NCBI GenBank assembly: GCA_023678885.1
Contig: CM042970.1
Span: 2,086,355 to 2,150,354, forward strand
DNA length: 64,000 bases
Reading direction: 5' to 3'
From: Pogostemon cablin
Lineage: Eukaryota; Streptophyta; Magnoliopsida; Lamiales; Lamiaceae
The notes under the pieces were generated by a model. That model did not search any database and was not told the origin of the DNA. It saw nothing but the letters and a program-made list of their open reading frames with translations. Shown here piece after piece: positions 1 to 11,984 of this stretch (its first letter is position 1; each line of letters starts with the position of its first letter). The translations under genes were made by a program, and so were the position numbers.

Positions 1-780
1 ATTATGATTATTTGTGATTATGTGTGATACAAGTTGCAGATTTATGCGATTTAAGATATTATCGTCGTTTTATATTTATTGGTCTATGTAATCAGAGATT
101 ATTCTATATGTGGATGTGTGTGATCTTAAGTTAAATTATTACTCTGTTTTCAATAAATGTTGATGTTGATGTCGATGTCCTGAATAAAATGTGATGCATA
201 TTTAGTTTCTTCTACTTGCATACCATGCATAACCATGAAAAGTGTTTTCCCCAAAATTAATAAGATACTAATGGTGTGTGCGGCCACTATATATGCACTG
301 AGTGGTGGAAGGAGCAACCTAGGAAGGAGCGACCTGGGGAAACCCAGAGCAGGCTACCTAGAGTGGGGCCACCGTCTTGAATTATTATGTGAGAGAGAGG
401 TGTTTAGTGAGGGGACTTCTGAGCAGTAGAGGGTCAGCTGGTGATAGACCCTAGCGGGCTGTAAGGAAATGTGGATCCTCTAACTGCACCACGTGGGACT
501 CTGTGGTGGCAGATGATTCATGGTGGTGAGACAAGTGACGAGTGGCAGGAAGCTTGTTAGGCCACGAGATGATAGTCCTCACATCAGTTTCATATTTATA
601 TTGTGAAATTAATAAATCGAGTGATGAGCTAATTTCCGGTGCATATCATAAGTGTGTCGTGGGGATCCCGCAACGTGAACAATTTTTAAAATAAAAGAGA
701 TCAATTAGAAAGATTAGGAGAAAGACGAAAGCCTTGAGAAATGCACCTTCATACACAATCATGTATGATTTCTGCTTATT
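1..780. other. Unassigned intergenic sequence, partly GC-richer
   Basis: The first 230 bases are AT-rich with no coding signal. Bases 270-580 are clearly richer in G than their surroundings (runs such as GGAGCAACC and GGAGCGACC, and a CACGTG at about 490). An open frame of 64 codons at 235-429 has no recognisable domain. The texture resembles the untranslated part of a retroelement, but I could not pair it with an LTR, primer-binding site or second copy here, so the class is left open. Confidence 0.35.
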
Positions 781-967
781 GAGAATTTATATCACTAGTT
801 TATGCATTGTAGGTAAATTCCATACGAGACTGGTGGTTGGGGTTCCTTCAGATTTTGAGAGTTGTATACATGGATGATGACCTGTTGAGCCGGTGTAACA
901 AGCTGGTTTGAGATGAGTCTCGAAATTGTATAAAGAAATGATGATGAAATGAAAAGAATATTTATTT

Positions 968-1360
968 TTGTTTATTGGTATGAAAAATGGGGTAGTGACA
1001 TATATGTTCCATATGTGTAAAAAAAGAAAATTATCATTTTTAGGACGGTTGACCAAAATGAAAAAAAAAATTCTATCTCGAGCGGAAGGAGCGAGTATAT
1101 TGATAATGTATAGAGGAAGTACTCCATCTGTCTCACCACAAGAAGTGCATTTTGCATTTTTGTCCCGTCCTAACACAAGAGGTGCATTTCTCTTTTTAGT
1201 AAATATGAGACCCACCAAAAATAATTAATATATCTTCATGTGACCCACATACTACACTAATACACCTACCTACCTACTACATATTAAATTATTATTTCTC
1301 TCTTCTCATCTACACATTAAATATTATATCTCTTAATTTACGTGCAAAAAAGTTTTGCCA
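968..1360. mobile_element. Two truncated Stowaway-like MITE pieces
   Basis: The right end of one element stops near 1098 (GGAAGGAGCGAGTA). The left end of another begins at 1120 (TACTCCATCTGTCTC) and runs to the family's internal signature, TAATTTACGTGCAAAAA, near 1340. Both match the family seen intact at 1451-1681. The second terminal repeat of each piece is missing or too decayed to see. Open frames here are MITE sequence, not genes. Confidence 0.5.
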
Positions 1361-1450
1361 CCCTTTCGGTGCAGCTCGAATTCTCTGTGTCATTTGGTAA
1401 GTCATCTCATGTGCCATACGTTAGATGGACGACACGTAGAAGATAGAAAC

Positions 1451-1681
1451 TACTTCCTCCGTCTCATTCAAAGAGAGTTTTTTTTCTATTTTAGTCGTCT
1501 CACTCAAAGTGTCCCCTTTCTTTTTTTACACATATGAGACTCACGCATCCCCTCTAATACAATTAAAATATGAGGCTCACACTCCCACTAATACAACTAC
1601 CCACTACACATTAAATAGGAATACTCCTTAATCTACGTGCAAAAAAGCAAAAGTGACTCTTACATCGGGACGGAGGGAGTA
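1451..1681. mobile_element. Stowaway-type MITE
   Basis: It begins TACTTCCTCCGTCTCATTC and ends CATCGGGACGGAGGGAGTA, so the ends are inverted repeats on the CTCCCTCCGTCCC motif typical of Stowaway (Tc1/Mariner) MITEs, with TA at each border. The interior holds the family phrases for 'ATGAGACTCACGC' and 'CTTAATCTACGTGCAAAA'. It is about 231 bp with no coding capacity. It lies 410 bp upstream of the LBD start codon, so it could contribute promoter sequence. Confidence 0.8.
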
Positions 1682-2002
1682 TACCCTAAACCTTTATTGT
1701 TGAATTTATTTCTTCCTCTTACGTGTAAATCATTTAACACGTGACACAAAAGGTGATTCAGATATATAGTGTAGAAGATCAAGTGTACTCGCAGAGGGGA
1801 GAGGGAGTAATTAATAAAGGAGTATAAATTGGGAGAAAAGCAAGATGATGATGAGCAGCTTTTATCAATAATTTGCAGGTATTTGAGTTTTACAGTTGAT
1901 AAAATATATTATTTCCAGGTAGTAGCACTACTTTCCAGGTACCCCACCCTCACCCTACCCCACCTTCACCCACCTGGTCGACACACGACATCACACTTTC
2001 CT

Positions 2003-2091
2003 TCCACTCTAATAAATACCCTTCTCTTCCCCATCTCCGCATCTCTTTTTAATATATCCTCTCTCTCTCCAAATTCTCTCTCTTCATTAGA
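2003..2091 (+). promoter_or_regulatory. Core promoter and 5' UTR of the LBD gene
   Basis: A TATA-like AATAAATA stretch at about 2009-2017 is followed by a pyrimidine-rich tract of CT runs reaching the start codon. This is the usual plant arrangement of a TATA region and Y patch. No ATG lies in the tract, so 2092 is the first start. The transcription start itself cannot be placed from sequence alone. Confidence 0.4.
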
Positions 2092-2921
2092 ATGAGCTGC
2101 AATGGCTGCAGAGTCCTCCGCAAAGGCTGCGCTGAAGATTGCCCACTCAGACCCTGTCTTGAGTGGATCAAGTTGCCGGAATCTCAAGCCAACGCCACCC
2201 TCTTTCTCGCTAAATTCTACGGCCGCGCCGGACTTATCAATCTCATCACCTCCGCCGCCTCCCACCTCCACCCTGGTACCTTTACCTCCTCTGCCTTCTA
2301 CATTTGCATAATCTCCTAAATTAATCTCATCTAATTTTTTATATCAATCTCTTTTTAGAAATCTTTAAGTCCCTATTGTACGAAGCCTGTGGGAGGATCA
2401 TCAACCCGGTGTACGGTTCCGTCGGCCTCATGTGCTCCGGCGATTGGCCACGCTGCCAGGCGGCGGTGGAGGCCGTCCTTCAAGGCGCTCCACTCATGAT
2501 GCCATCCTCCGGAGGCGGCGACAAAGGTGGCCACTACCCCGTCATGCCACTTCAGGGAGGTGACATTCGCCACCTGTCGAAAGACTCCGCCGCCTCCTTC
2601 CGCCGAGTCAGGCCACGGCGTTCATCCAAGAGGCAACTCAACTCGGCGGCCGCAACCGAGTTGATGGAGGAGTCAGACGCGAAGTTCAGAATCACCGGGT
2701 GGGATGAAGATCGCAAGAATTTTAGTTGTGATGAGGAGCTGAAAAGGGCTCCGAGTCAGGACTCGTTGTCGGTTGAAACGGTGGAGCCAGCTCTGGTTAA
2801 CCGAGTCAAACTGGAGGAGGGGGAACTGAGTGAGATCGAGTTGGAGTTGACCTTGGGTTTTAATCCGGTGCTTCAAAGGTTCAGTTCATCGGTGATAGAG
2901 ATTTCTGACAGCGAAACATGA
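2092..2921 (+). CDS. LBD41: Class II LOB-domain transcription factor (LBD40/41 type)
   Basis: A plant-specific DNA-binding protein acting in the nucleus. Exons are 2092-2275 and 2359-2921; the 83-bp intron (GT-AG, phase 1) sits where class II LBD genes have it. The product is 248 aa, starting MSCNGCRVLRKGC. The zinc-finger-like C block is intact: C3-x2-C6-x6-C13-x3-C17. The GAS block follows (FLAKFYGRAGL, then YEACGRIINPVYGSVGL across the junction). The complete leucine-zipper coil of class I is absent, as expected for class II. The C-terminus carries the ELELTLGFNP motif, which suits the LBD40/41/42 subgroup better than LBD37-39. LBD37-39 repress anthocyanin and nitrogen-response genes, and LBD41 is known as a low-oxygen-response gene; any such role here is inferred from homology. 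The start is the family-conserved MSCNGC. Which of LBD40, 41 or 42 is the ortholog is unsure. Confidence 0.93.
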
Positions 2922-3907
2922 GCTGAAACGAAGAAAAAAGAAGCAATTTTGCAAGAGTTGGCAAGTAATCCTTAATTAGGTTTTATGTTTCTAATTAATT
3001 ACATCTTCATTAATTAGTGCGTAGTTAATATTGCAGTAATTGCAGTCTCAATCTCGTCCATTTCTGTTTTATGAAATGAGGTGGATAATTATATCTAGAG
3101 TTGTATACATCTTCATCCTTTTAATTAATAAAACTCAATTTTCATATAAGAGATTAATTAATGAATGAATTAATTATGTTATCATAAAAACATGTTGACA
3201 ACTTGTAATCTTCAATCTAATATTAAATAGGAATATTTGAATTATTCCAAACATAAAAACTAGTAGTACACCAATCAGCTCTCCAATTTATATGGCGGTA
3301 TTAAATAATTAATAATCTCTCATCCTCTCTTTCTTTCTCTCTCCTAAAAAGCTAATGATGCTAAAAAATAGAGATTGGAGCGATGGGTACAAGAAAAAAG
3401 TTTGGTGATTAAAGTTAAGGTTTGCAGTTTCTTTAGGACAGATGCCATTCATGCAAATCTACACCATTCCAAGTTTCATCCATCCAATGAACTAACATAT
3501 TACTTCCATCAAAAGCTGTCAAACAACAATTCCTAGTATTATTTAATTTATTTTATTACATATTGGATTTTTGTTCATTTTTTATTTTTTTATTATTATA
3601 TATTAAGTCACCCAGGATGCCATTTCATGCATCATAAGTTTGTGTTACATCTAATTTTAAACGAATTAATAATATTTTTTTTAAAAAAAAAGACTATAAT
3701 TAAATTTAAAATAAAGTTAATATAGGAGTTAATAAAATTCCTAAACGTATTTTACCAGGTTGAGTATATAAGTATTTCTTTAATTTTTCATTATTTTCAT
3801 ATGATATTATAATTAACATGCTTCCTCTAGCTAGATAAGTTGCATTCCATAGGATTTTTTTTCGTCGCGTTGAAAGAAAAATAACTCCAAACATGTGCAA
3901 TCTCTTA
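2922..3907. other. AT-rich intergenic region downstream of LBD
   Basis: It holds the probable 3' UTR of the LBD gene (AATTAATAAA-like signals near 3120-3130) and then simple AT-rich DNA. I see no gene, complete element or RNA. Confidence 0.5.
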
Positions 3908-4125
3908 TACTCCCAACCTGATGTAATTTACTTTTTGCACGTAGATTAATGAGTATTATTATTAAATATATAGTAGATAGTTGTATTAGTGGAAGTGTGA
4001 GTCTCATTTTTTAGTTCTATTAATGGGTGTATATGGGTCCCATATGTATAAAAAAGAAATGAGTCCCTTGGGGGCGGACGCCAAAAATAAAAAAATAATA
4101 CACTTGAAAGCAGACGGAGAGAGTA
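3908..4125. mobile_element. Stowaway-type MITE
   Basis: It starts TACTCCCAACCTG and ends CAGACGGAGAGAGTA. The internal phrases 'TTTTTGCACGTAGATTAATGAG' (decayed) and 'TGGGTCCCATATGTATAAAAA' are shared with other copies in this window. The terminal repeats are diverged, so it is an old copy of about 218 bp. Confidence 0.65.
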
Positions 4126-6039
4126 TTTACCAACTTTAATAACGCCTATAGAATTATATTAATTCAATATAAATTAAATATCTCTCCGTTCTGCTATAAT
4201 GATTACGCTTTCTTTACCATTATAAAGGAAACTTTATTTAACGTTTAAAAATTAGGTCAATTTTTAGTTTATCTAGACTCACACATGACCTAGGCTTGAA
4301 TAGGTTGCAGGTTAAGGGGGTATACCATTCATTTGTAATGTCACGCCCCAGTTTTCAATAAATAGAAAGGGAGATTTTGTTCGCAATTCTTTGATAATAT
4401 TAACCTTCAGTGCGGGCGTGAACCATAAAATAAAGTTAATAAAATATCATAAACAGTGGAAATTATACAAAAGTGTATCATAAGAATTTATATAAAGAGA
4501 TTTTTGGCGCAACGCGTTAATTATAAAGCTTTCACTCAACGCATCCGCCCCCGGTACGCCGTCGTAGCCTCAACCTGAAAAGGGTTTGGAGTGGAAGAGG
4601 TGAGCGTGTGAAATACACTCAGTGGGTTAACTTAAATGATTGCACAATTAAAAACAAATATGTATGCCAAATATACTATAAAATGTAACATATGCCAATT
4701 TTAATAAATTTTATACACAATAAATATTATTTCTCTCACTTCACTTTACATTAAATTCTTATACTTCTTAATCTCCATGCAAAAAAAAATGTGTTAACTT
4801 CTACGGGACGGAGGAGTACTATTCATGTATTGTTATGTACCTTTTTTTCTTCATTAATAAAAAATAATGTACACTTTAATTTTTATTTTACTATTTTTTT
4901 AATCATTTTTATTTGAGATAATTTTATGCTATACAAAATTATATGATTTAATATATTTTTAATTTTGAATAAATCCATAATTTAAAATATATAATTATGT
5001 AGATAATCTCTTTAAACTTCAAATATTTTTTCTATTTTAATTTTTAATTTTCATTCATAAAATTTTAATGTTAAATACTTAATAACAAATTAAAAAAAAT
5101 ATATTCTTTCATTGGACCAACTTTATTGAATATTCAAAATTAAATTTTTATTCAATAAATATTAGGTTGCATTCTAAGTAATTATTAATAAAAATAATTA
5201 ATTTCTCCATAAAATAATAGAATAATTAATACTATTTTAGATAATTTAATAAATTAAATTATATTAAAATATGGTTCTTAAATAAAAAAATTATTTATAT
5301 CATATCTTACTCATATTTTATTTAGTTATAAGAAATTAGATATTGGTGCGATGATAAGAATGTGTAAAATGGTGTCACCGTAAGAAGATCTCACCGAAAA
5401 TTATCCCTAAAATATATTAAATTGAATAAATTAAATATTAATTAATTTAAAAATTAAATATAAATTAACGTTATAAATAATAGTTGAAATAAAAAATAGA
5501 TTGATGGCAATAATTTATTATCGCTATGGACATAATATTTATGTTAATTAAATATTTATTTATTTAAATTATTAATTTATATAAGGGCAAAAGCTCATGG
5601 AGGGAGTATTAAAACTCTTGTGTTCACGTGGGTGCATGCATCAAAATTCGTGTGCCCGGGCGCACAAGGGCCTTAGTCTTATATAATTGTTTGTGTTTTT
5701 CTTTTTGCCACAGTGCAACATGATATTAGTTCGTTATTACTTTATTTTAGTTTTATAAAATTAAATTAATTAAATAATATTTTATATATAATTATAAGAG
5801 TTGATATCATGTGCTTGTGCACATGTGCATGTTAATGTGTATAAGTTTTTATTCAATAGTATATATATGTTTCTTAATAATTATATAGTTTTTTTACATT
5901 CAATTTTTTCATTAAAAAAACTAACAAAAAGTTCACTAATAAAGTGTATACATTTTTATTCATTAGTGAATGTATAAGTTTTTGAATTTAGGTGCATGGT
6001 ACACTCGGGGGCATGGATAATTTGCCCAATTATAAATAT
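4126..6039. other. AT-rich intergenic DNA with repeat fragments
   Basis: Bases 4340-4620 are a GC-richer repeat-like block (CACGCCCC, GCATCCGCCCCCGGTACGCC) of unknown class. Around 4720-4819 is the right half of a Stowaway-like MITE ending GGGACGGAGGAGTA. Bases 5590-5680 and 5810-6035 hold the GTGCAC/CCCGGGCGC ends typical of the small MITE-like family described at 57985-58355. I see no gene. Confidence 0.45.
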
Positions 6040-7769
6040 TACTCCCTCCGTCCCTCACTAAGAGGGTCTTTTGCTTTTTAGCACGTGGATTAAGGAGTAT
6101 TACTTCCTCCGTCCAATATTAATCTATCTGTTTGCTTTTTGCACGTAGATTAAGGAGTATTATTTGTTTATTATTTTTTATTGTTCGAGGACGAACAATA
6201 CTTTATGTTTGAGGGGTTGATCGTAATCATTTTCACTTAGGAAAACACCTAACGAACATAAACCACAACACATCACAAGTAATAAGAACTACAAAATCAC
6301 ATTAAGTATCCTTACATCATCAAACTTATAACATGAAAGATTAATAAGTTCAATCTTAAGAAAGACAGAAGAGTAATCAAATCCCTTTCAATCCAAGCCT
6401 CTCATAGGATATCAAATTCACTCAACACTCTATAGAGTAGGGTTTTTAACATCACTCATCAACCGCTTAGAACCGACTCACCATAGGCTTACTCATGGAC
6501 TATGTTCACAAGCCACCCTAATTTCAATAAATGATCAAAAAAATCTTTATCTTAGGATGTAATGTTTAAGCTTTTTGATAGGGTAGGAAACTTTGGATAA
6601 TAGTGACTATACATGTGTAGATAATCAAAGAGATGATTCTTCTCTCCATAATTTTCACTTTCTCACTTCCTTCCTTTTTCAAATATTCATAAACACTAAA
6701 CATCAACAGACCATGGATTCATTGAGCTTCTTTTAACTTGCATACTTTCTTTCTTTGTCTTTGAATTTCCTTGAGCATGTTTTATGATTTTGCTCCTTTT
6801 TTCCTTTTTGTTAAAGTTGCATATGCTTTTAGCTCTAGCTCTTTCATCTTTTTTTCGATTCACCATTTCCTTCATCTTCTTGCATATTTCCACCATCAAC
6901 CTTGTAGACCATCATCTCCTCAATCACCCACATATATGTTATATATATAAGGTTTAAGTGGGTTTTCAAGGCTTGTAATGTGCTTAAATCACAAAGAAAA
7001 AGACTTATAGGCTCAAAGTGGTTCACTAGGGATAGTGTTTTAGGTAAGAAAATTTATGGTTATGACTTCATTCAACAAGGATGGCCTAAGATCATGTCAC
7101 AAATTTCAACCATTCGGGCTTCGTTCCTATAGTCCATGAGCAAGTTTTAGTTTGTCTAAGTACAACCGATCCTCTCATCAAGAACTGACCATGGAGGCAC
7201 GGTTGAGGCTCAACTCTCACAAGCTTTTGCTTGAACCAAAAGAAACCTATTTACCCTTCATACTTCTTAAAATTGAACAAATTATGTAATTCATGTCACA
7301 ATTTCAACAAGTAGAAACCATTAACATACTTGCCATCACTCATCACAAACAATGCATCAAAGCTCACATTCAAAAACACTTAACACCTTCCCAAAACAAT
7401 ACCACCAAACCATCCCTACAAGAATAAAAATTCACATACAAAACACAATAATCAAAGACTCACCAAACAACATAACAAACATATAACATGCATGAACAAA
7501 ATCATCATCTCAAAATATCAAATACATCAATTCACATCCATAACAATTAAGATCAAATTCCCATCACATCCAAATAATGAAAATCAAACCAAAATACCAA
7601 AAATAACAAAAAGTAAATCGCATAAAACTAAAATAAAATTCCAAAATAAAGGAAACCTCCCAAAAACAAACAATTTAAGTACAATTCAATCTACCAAATC
7701 AAATCAAATTCAAGAATCCTTCAAAAAGTCTAATCATAGCTAAGATGAATGAATGGAAGTGCCTAGCAC

Positions 7770-8786
7770 TCAAAATACTCTCTTCATGGCTCTGGAGATG
7801 GAGGTGGATGATAGGCATTCCATAGAATGTATGCACGAGGAGATCCAGGGAACTAGAAGTTGAACATCATCTTCATCATCTCCTCCATGTTGTTGGAGTG
7901 AACCCGTGATTGCTCCTTGTAATACTCCCTCAGACGTTGTCCAGCTATTAACTCCTGAATATACACTCCGTGCTCCTGATGGACCTCTTGAATCTCCCTG
8001 ATCTGTGCTCATATCTCGCACCTCATCTATCATGTAATTCCATCTATCATTACCCTGTTCAGGTCCCACTGGTGGTTGCTGCTCTACTTCCTCGAACTGT
8101 GATGGATCAGGGGCTTGTTCATCAAACTCCACCTGCTCCGGTGGTGCATCCTGCTTATCCCTTTCCATAGGCACTAGCTCTGCTCTCAAGTTAGCTAGCT
8201 CGAGGTTCTCTTCAACCCGCATCTGCCTGAGAACCTCTTCCACTTCATCTCTATTCTTTCTGTTAAAAGCTCTCACAACCCTTGAGTGGTTAGCACTAGC
8301 TATCGCCAGAATGGCATACTTCCTTCGAGTGTAAACTGTAGTGAGCTGTAGAGCTGGTAAAGGAAATGGAGCTCCCTTCTCTTACCTCGAACAATACTGA
8401 TTCCCAGCCACGGACAAAAACTCCATCTTCATCAACTGCTGATAGTTCAAGCCATCACTAACCATCCTATTCTCCATTCCAGCCAGGTTAATTTCCAAGC
8501 CTTGAGCAATCATGGTAATCATGTCTCCTAACATCAAACTCTGTGATGATTGTCTCATGGCAACTCTCTCTGCATGGTGCACAAAATGTGATGCAACGTT
8601 CAACGGTCGCTCATTGTAGATGCATAACATGATATACAACTGTTTCTCTCCTACAGCTCCACCATCAAATCTTCTTAAGATAGTGTTAGAAACAATCTTC
8701 TCTAGGTATCTCATCACTGGGTTTTGGATTGCAGTTTCCTTTGAAGCACTGGGAGCATAACCTGCTTGTTCTGTCCCATCATTCAC
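7770..8786 (-). pseudogene. Retroelement ORF1-like protein remnant (two frames)
   Basis: Two minus-strand frames lie here: 8382-8786 (134 aa) and 7770-8276 (168 aa, acidic and rich in Q, E and D). The first contains YLEKIVSNTILRRFDG followed by LYIMLCIYNERPLNVASHF. Its layout resembles the ATHILA ORF1 / putative plant transposon protein domain found in Ty3-type elements and their non-autonomous derivatives. Nothing catalytic is seen. The break between the frames and the non-ATG start of the second mark it as decayed. The family match is by general pattern only. Confidence 0.4.
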
Positions 8787-9631
8787 TAAGCTCTTCCATC
8801 ATTCTTGTTGATTGAAACCACCTCCTTCATAAAAACTCTTGATGGTGAATTTCATTAACTTGTGGACTAAAAGCAATCACGATTTTACCCCTAATCCCTA
8901 TGGCCAAGACAATTAGATTCTCGATTTTTTTATAAATCTAAGTCTCCTAGGATTTGTCTTAATCTCAATTCCCTTAAGGTACTATGATCATAAGTTGGTT
9001 CTTTTCACTCAATTTCTTAAGTGCCCATCTATGAATGTTCTAAGCCTAAAGAGGGTATGTCTTACCTCCCCTTATACTAACATGCATGCACATTTCAATA
9101 AATGATTCAATTAAACATCCACTTACAATATTGGAATGGTCATCTTAACACTATGAATAGAGAATTTAATCACACAAGTATTGAATTGAAACATGATTGA
9201 TACATCATAAAAGGAAATTCACAATTTAATTCAAATCACTACTCAAGTTCTACACATCTAACTCTTCATCTCAACCATTCATATGATTAGCCCTACTATA
9301 GGACTAGCCACTAAACATTATGTTTATACCATTACAAATCAAGCTTTGCTCCATTTGATGGAAATCAAAAATTGAAAAGTAGATTGACTTCCCTTTCATG
9401 GAAAAACCTTCCTTCTCTTCAATATGCTAACTCCTTCAATCCTTGATGCTTTCCTCTTCTCAAATGGTGGATGGATGATGGATTTATGGATTGATTGTGG
9501 AGATCAAATGGAAATTGGATGGATCTAATGGGTATAGATGGATTATGGATCTAGTGTGTGAGAAAATGTAGTGTGGAGTGTGTGTAACTGCTATGAAAAT
9601 GATCTCCCTTCTTAAATTTCGCACAAGTCAC

Positions 9632-9640
9632 CCTTTTATA
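9632..9640 (-). promoter_or_regulatory. TATA-box-like site in the LTR-like repeat
   Basis: On the minus strand it reads GATATAAAAGGGTGA. The plus-strand copy at about 12770-12780 keeps GATATAAAAGGATGA, so the motif is conserved between two diverged repeats, as expected for the LTR promoter. Confidence 0.45.
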
Positions 9641-10551
9641 TCACTAATGGACCTTCTAGAAGCTTCCAGAACATTCTGAAAATTTCACAGATTTTTGCAT
9701 CTACACGGCCCGTGCAGGCACGGCCCGTGTAGGGCACACCTACTTCGGCGTGTTGTGTGTGCTTCCAGACACGGCTCGATCTACGCTATACAACCTCAGT
9801 CATGGGCGTGTAGCGTTTTCTAATGACATTACACGACTTCTTCTTACAGGGCCATGTTCCGCACACGGGGCGTGCAGCAATGCACGGCCCGTGCACCAGC
9901 ACACGGCCTTCCTCCTGGGCAAGCAGTGATTTCTGATGACAATACACGGCCACTTGTTACAGGGCCGTGTTCCGCACACGGCCCGTGCACAATTTTACAT
10001 TGTTCCTCCGTCTCCGTTTCTCTCCCAACTCTATTTTTATCCATTTCTTGACCTGTTTTACACATATTTAAGCTCATTTACACAATTCTATCAATTCATA
10101 CCACATTTCTCAAAATAACAATAACTCCACCAAAAATCACATAAATACGGATAAAAGATCCAAAAATCCACAAATAAAGACACTAAAATATAGGTGAAAA
10201 TGACTACATCAATTATTATTTTATCTGTAGTGGGTAGTTGTATTAGTGTGGTGTGTGGGTCCCATATTTTAATTGTATTAGTGTGTGGGTAGGTCTCATG
10301 TGTCTAAAAAGGGGAAATAGATAGATTAAGAGTGGACAACTCAAAATGATAAAATTGATAGATTGACAGTGGAAGGAGTGAGTATTATTTAATATGTAGT
10401 GGGTAGTTGTATTAGTAGGAGTGTGAGTCCTATATTTTAATTGTATTAGTGGGCGTGTGTGAGTCTCATATGTGTAAAAAATGAAATGAAACTCTTTGGT
10501 TGGGACGCCTAAAATGAAAAAATATCCTCTTTGAAGGGGACGGAGGGAGTA

Positions 10552-11270
10552 TAATATTTATGTTAAATAAATATTTGTATAAACGTTAGTATTATATTTA
10601 AGTGGAGCTTTATGGTAATTAAATACAAAATTATTAAAGAAATTAATTTTTTAGTGTGGTCTTATGATGAATAAAAAGAGTAGAATTTAATTTTAGAATT
10701 ACAAAGACTTATATGAGACCGTTATATGAGACGGACAAAACATGATAACTTTTATAATGAAAAGTGATAATATATTTCATAAAAAAATTTATAGTATAAA
10801 TGAAAAATTATAGGAGTAACATTTTATAACGAAAGTGAAAACTATTTTAAAAAATCAATGGTTTTACTTTAGACGGTCTCACACAAACTTGCCCTTTTAA
10901 AATTACATATAAAAATATAAGGTGGATCTCATTTTTTATTCAGTATATTATAATATTTAAATAATTATTTTATTTGAATAAAGACTTATCTAATATTTTG
11001 TAAAATAAGAATTAGTATTTTTGAGATATATAATGGTGATATAATAATTAGGGATACTTACTGTCAAGTCCAAAATGGAGTCCATATTTACTAATAGATA
11101 CAAATCTAAATTTTAATTATTATGAGGTATAAAATTGCACAATAGAATGCCCATATTGCCCCTCTAAATTATTAACGTGTAGAAGCTTAAAAATATGAGA
11201 TTTATTTATCTTTCATAAATCTCTTAAATAGTGGAATTTGCACAATATCCAATCTATGTTTAAAAATTTA
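10552..11270. other. AT-rich DNA with a GTCTCAC-ended MITE
   Basis: At about 10705-10895 a small element begins ACTTATATGAGACCG and ends GACGGTCTCACACAAACTTG, with GATAACTTTTATAATGAAAAGTGATAAT inside (decayed). The same family recurs at 16909, 24975, 28925, 36610, 37930, 55085 and 61800. The rest is AT-rich, with no gene. Confidence 0.5.
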
Positions 11271-11512
11271 CTCACTCTGTCTGCTTCTAAGGTATTCATT
11301 TTACTATTTCTGGCGTCAGCTTCAAAGGTATTTATTTTCCCTATTTACTAAAAAAATACACAATATGGTCCACCACTTCCCTCTAATATAACTACTCACT
11401 TTACATATAATAATAATACTCCTTAATCCACGTGCAAAAAGCAAATGGATACCATAGAACCAAACACGTGCAAAAAGTAAATGAATACCTTAGAACCGGA
11501 TGGAGGGAGTAG
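11271..11512. mobile_element. Stowaway-like MITE (diverged)
   Basis: It begins TCACTCTGTCTGCTTCTAAGG and ends CCTTAGAACCGGATGGAGGGAGTA (last part at 11499-11512). The inverted ends are shared over TTCTAAGGTATTCATTT-type sequence. The internal signature is CTTAATCCACGTGCAAAAAGC. It lies end to end with the next MITE. Confidence 0.65.
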
Positions 11513-11520
11513 AATTTATT

Positions 11521-11779
11521 TACTCCCTCCGTCCCGCAACAAGAGTTACATTTTACTAATTAGGGCGTCCCGCTACAAGAGTTATATTTTCTTTTTAAGT
11601 AAATGAGACCCACATAAATCAATCACTTTATCATCATGGAACTCACACACAACACTAATACAACTACCTACTATACATTAAATTATTATATCTCTCAACC
11701 CACTACACATTAAAATACTATATTTCTTAATCTCCGTGCAAACAGTAAATGTAACTCTTTCTATGGGACGGAGGGAGTA
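11521..11779. mobile_element. Stowaway-type MITE, well preserved
   Basis: It starts TACTCCCTCCGTCCCGCAAC and ends CTATGGGACGGAGGGAGTA. The inverted repeats extend inwards to AGAGTTACA on both sides, about 30 bp. The 259-bp body has the family phrases AAATGAGACCCACATAAATC and CTTAATCTCCGTGCAAAC. Confidence 0.82.
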
Positions 11780-11984
11780 TTTTTCATTAATCCCTTAAAT
11801 ATTGAGATTTGCACAATACTCAATCTACATTTAAAAAATTTATTTCGCTTTCATCAATTCCTTAAATAGTGGAATTTACACAATATTCAATTTATATTCA
11901 ATCTACGTTTACGTAACAGACTAAAAGCCCAAGATCGTGCAATATACTATCTTGATAGTGTTAAATGTATATTAAATTAATCTA

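Larger units (their letters stand above)
6165..10211 (-). mobile_element. Ty3-type retroelement derivative (non-autonomous)
   Basis: On the minus strand it runs from TGATGTAGTCATTTTCACC at 10211 to AATAATAAACA at 6165, giving TG...CA ends with ATTATT on both sides. Its first 1.4 kb (10211 to about 8830) matches the LTR-like repeat at 12194-13600 in the opposite orientation. That part includes the CACGG/CCGTG-rich block (9700-9990) and a TATAAAAGG promoter-like motif (about 9632-9640). Next come two ORF1-like frames (7770-8786) and about 1.5 kb without coding signal. No protease, reverse transcriptase or integrase is visible. At the left end, PPT-like and LTR-start sequence lies in the opposite (+) orientation, so the copy is rearranged. 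Confidence 0.55.
6101..10384. mobile_element. Inner Stowaway MITE, split by a retroelement
   Basis: The left end TACTTCCTCCGTCCAATATT at 6101 pairs with the right end GACAGTGGAAGGAGTGAGTA at 10365-10384. It lies inside the outer Stowaway, bordered by TA on both sides. The retroelement entered its middle, after GGAGTATTATT. Confidence 0.7.
6040..10551. mobile_element. Outer Stowaway MITE, split by nested insertions
   Basis: The left end TACTCCCTCCGTCCCTCAC at 6040 and the right end GGGGACGGAGGGAGTA at 10536-10551 are matching inverted ends of one Stowaway. The element is about 230 bp when the interior is removed. It has received a second Stowaway (6101-10384), which itself carries the retroelement at 6165-10211. 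Joining 6100 to 10385 restores the family's usual internal order (GGATTAAGGAGTAT then TATTTAATATGTAGTGGG). Confidence 0.75.

Noticed and set aside
235..429. 64-codon frame at the left edge as a gene
   Set aside because: No domain, repetitive GGAGC words and no splice context; likely part of an unclassified repeat.
1829..2095. Open frame overlapping the LBD start codon (possible upstream ORF)
   Set aside because: The frame has no ATG (it opens at TTG), and it runs through promoter and CT-rich leader sequence. The ATGA overlap with the LBD start is chance.
1966..2271. 101-codon minus frame over the LBD first exon
   Set aside because: Shadow of the C-block exon; composition (GGGGG, EEE) mirrors the CT-rich coding strand, with no domain.
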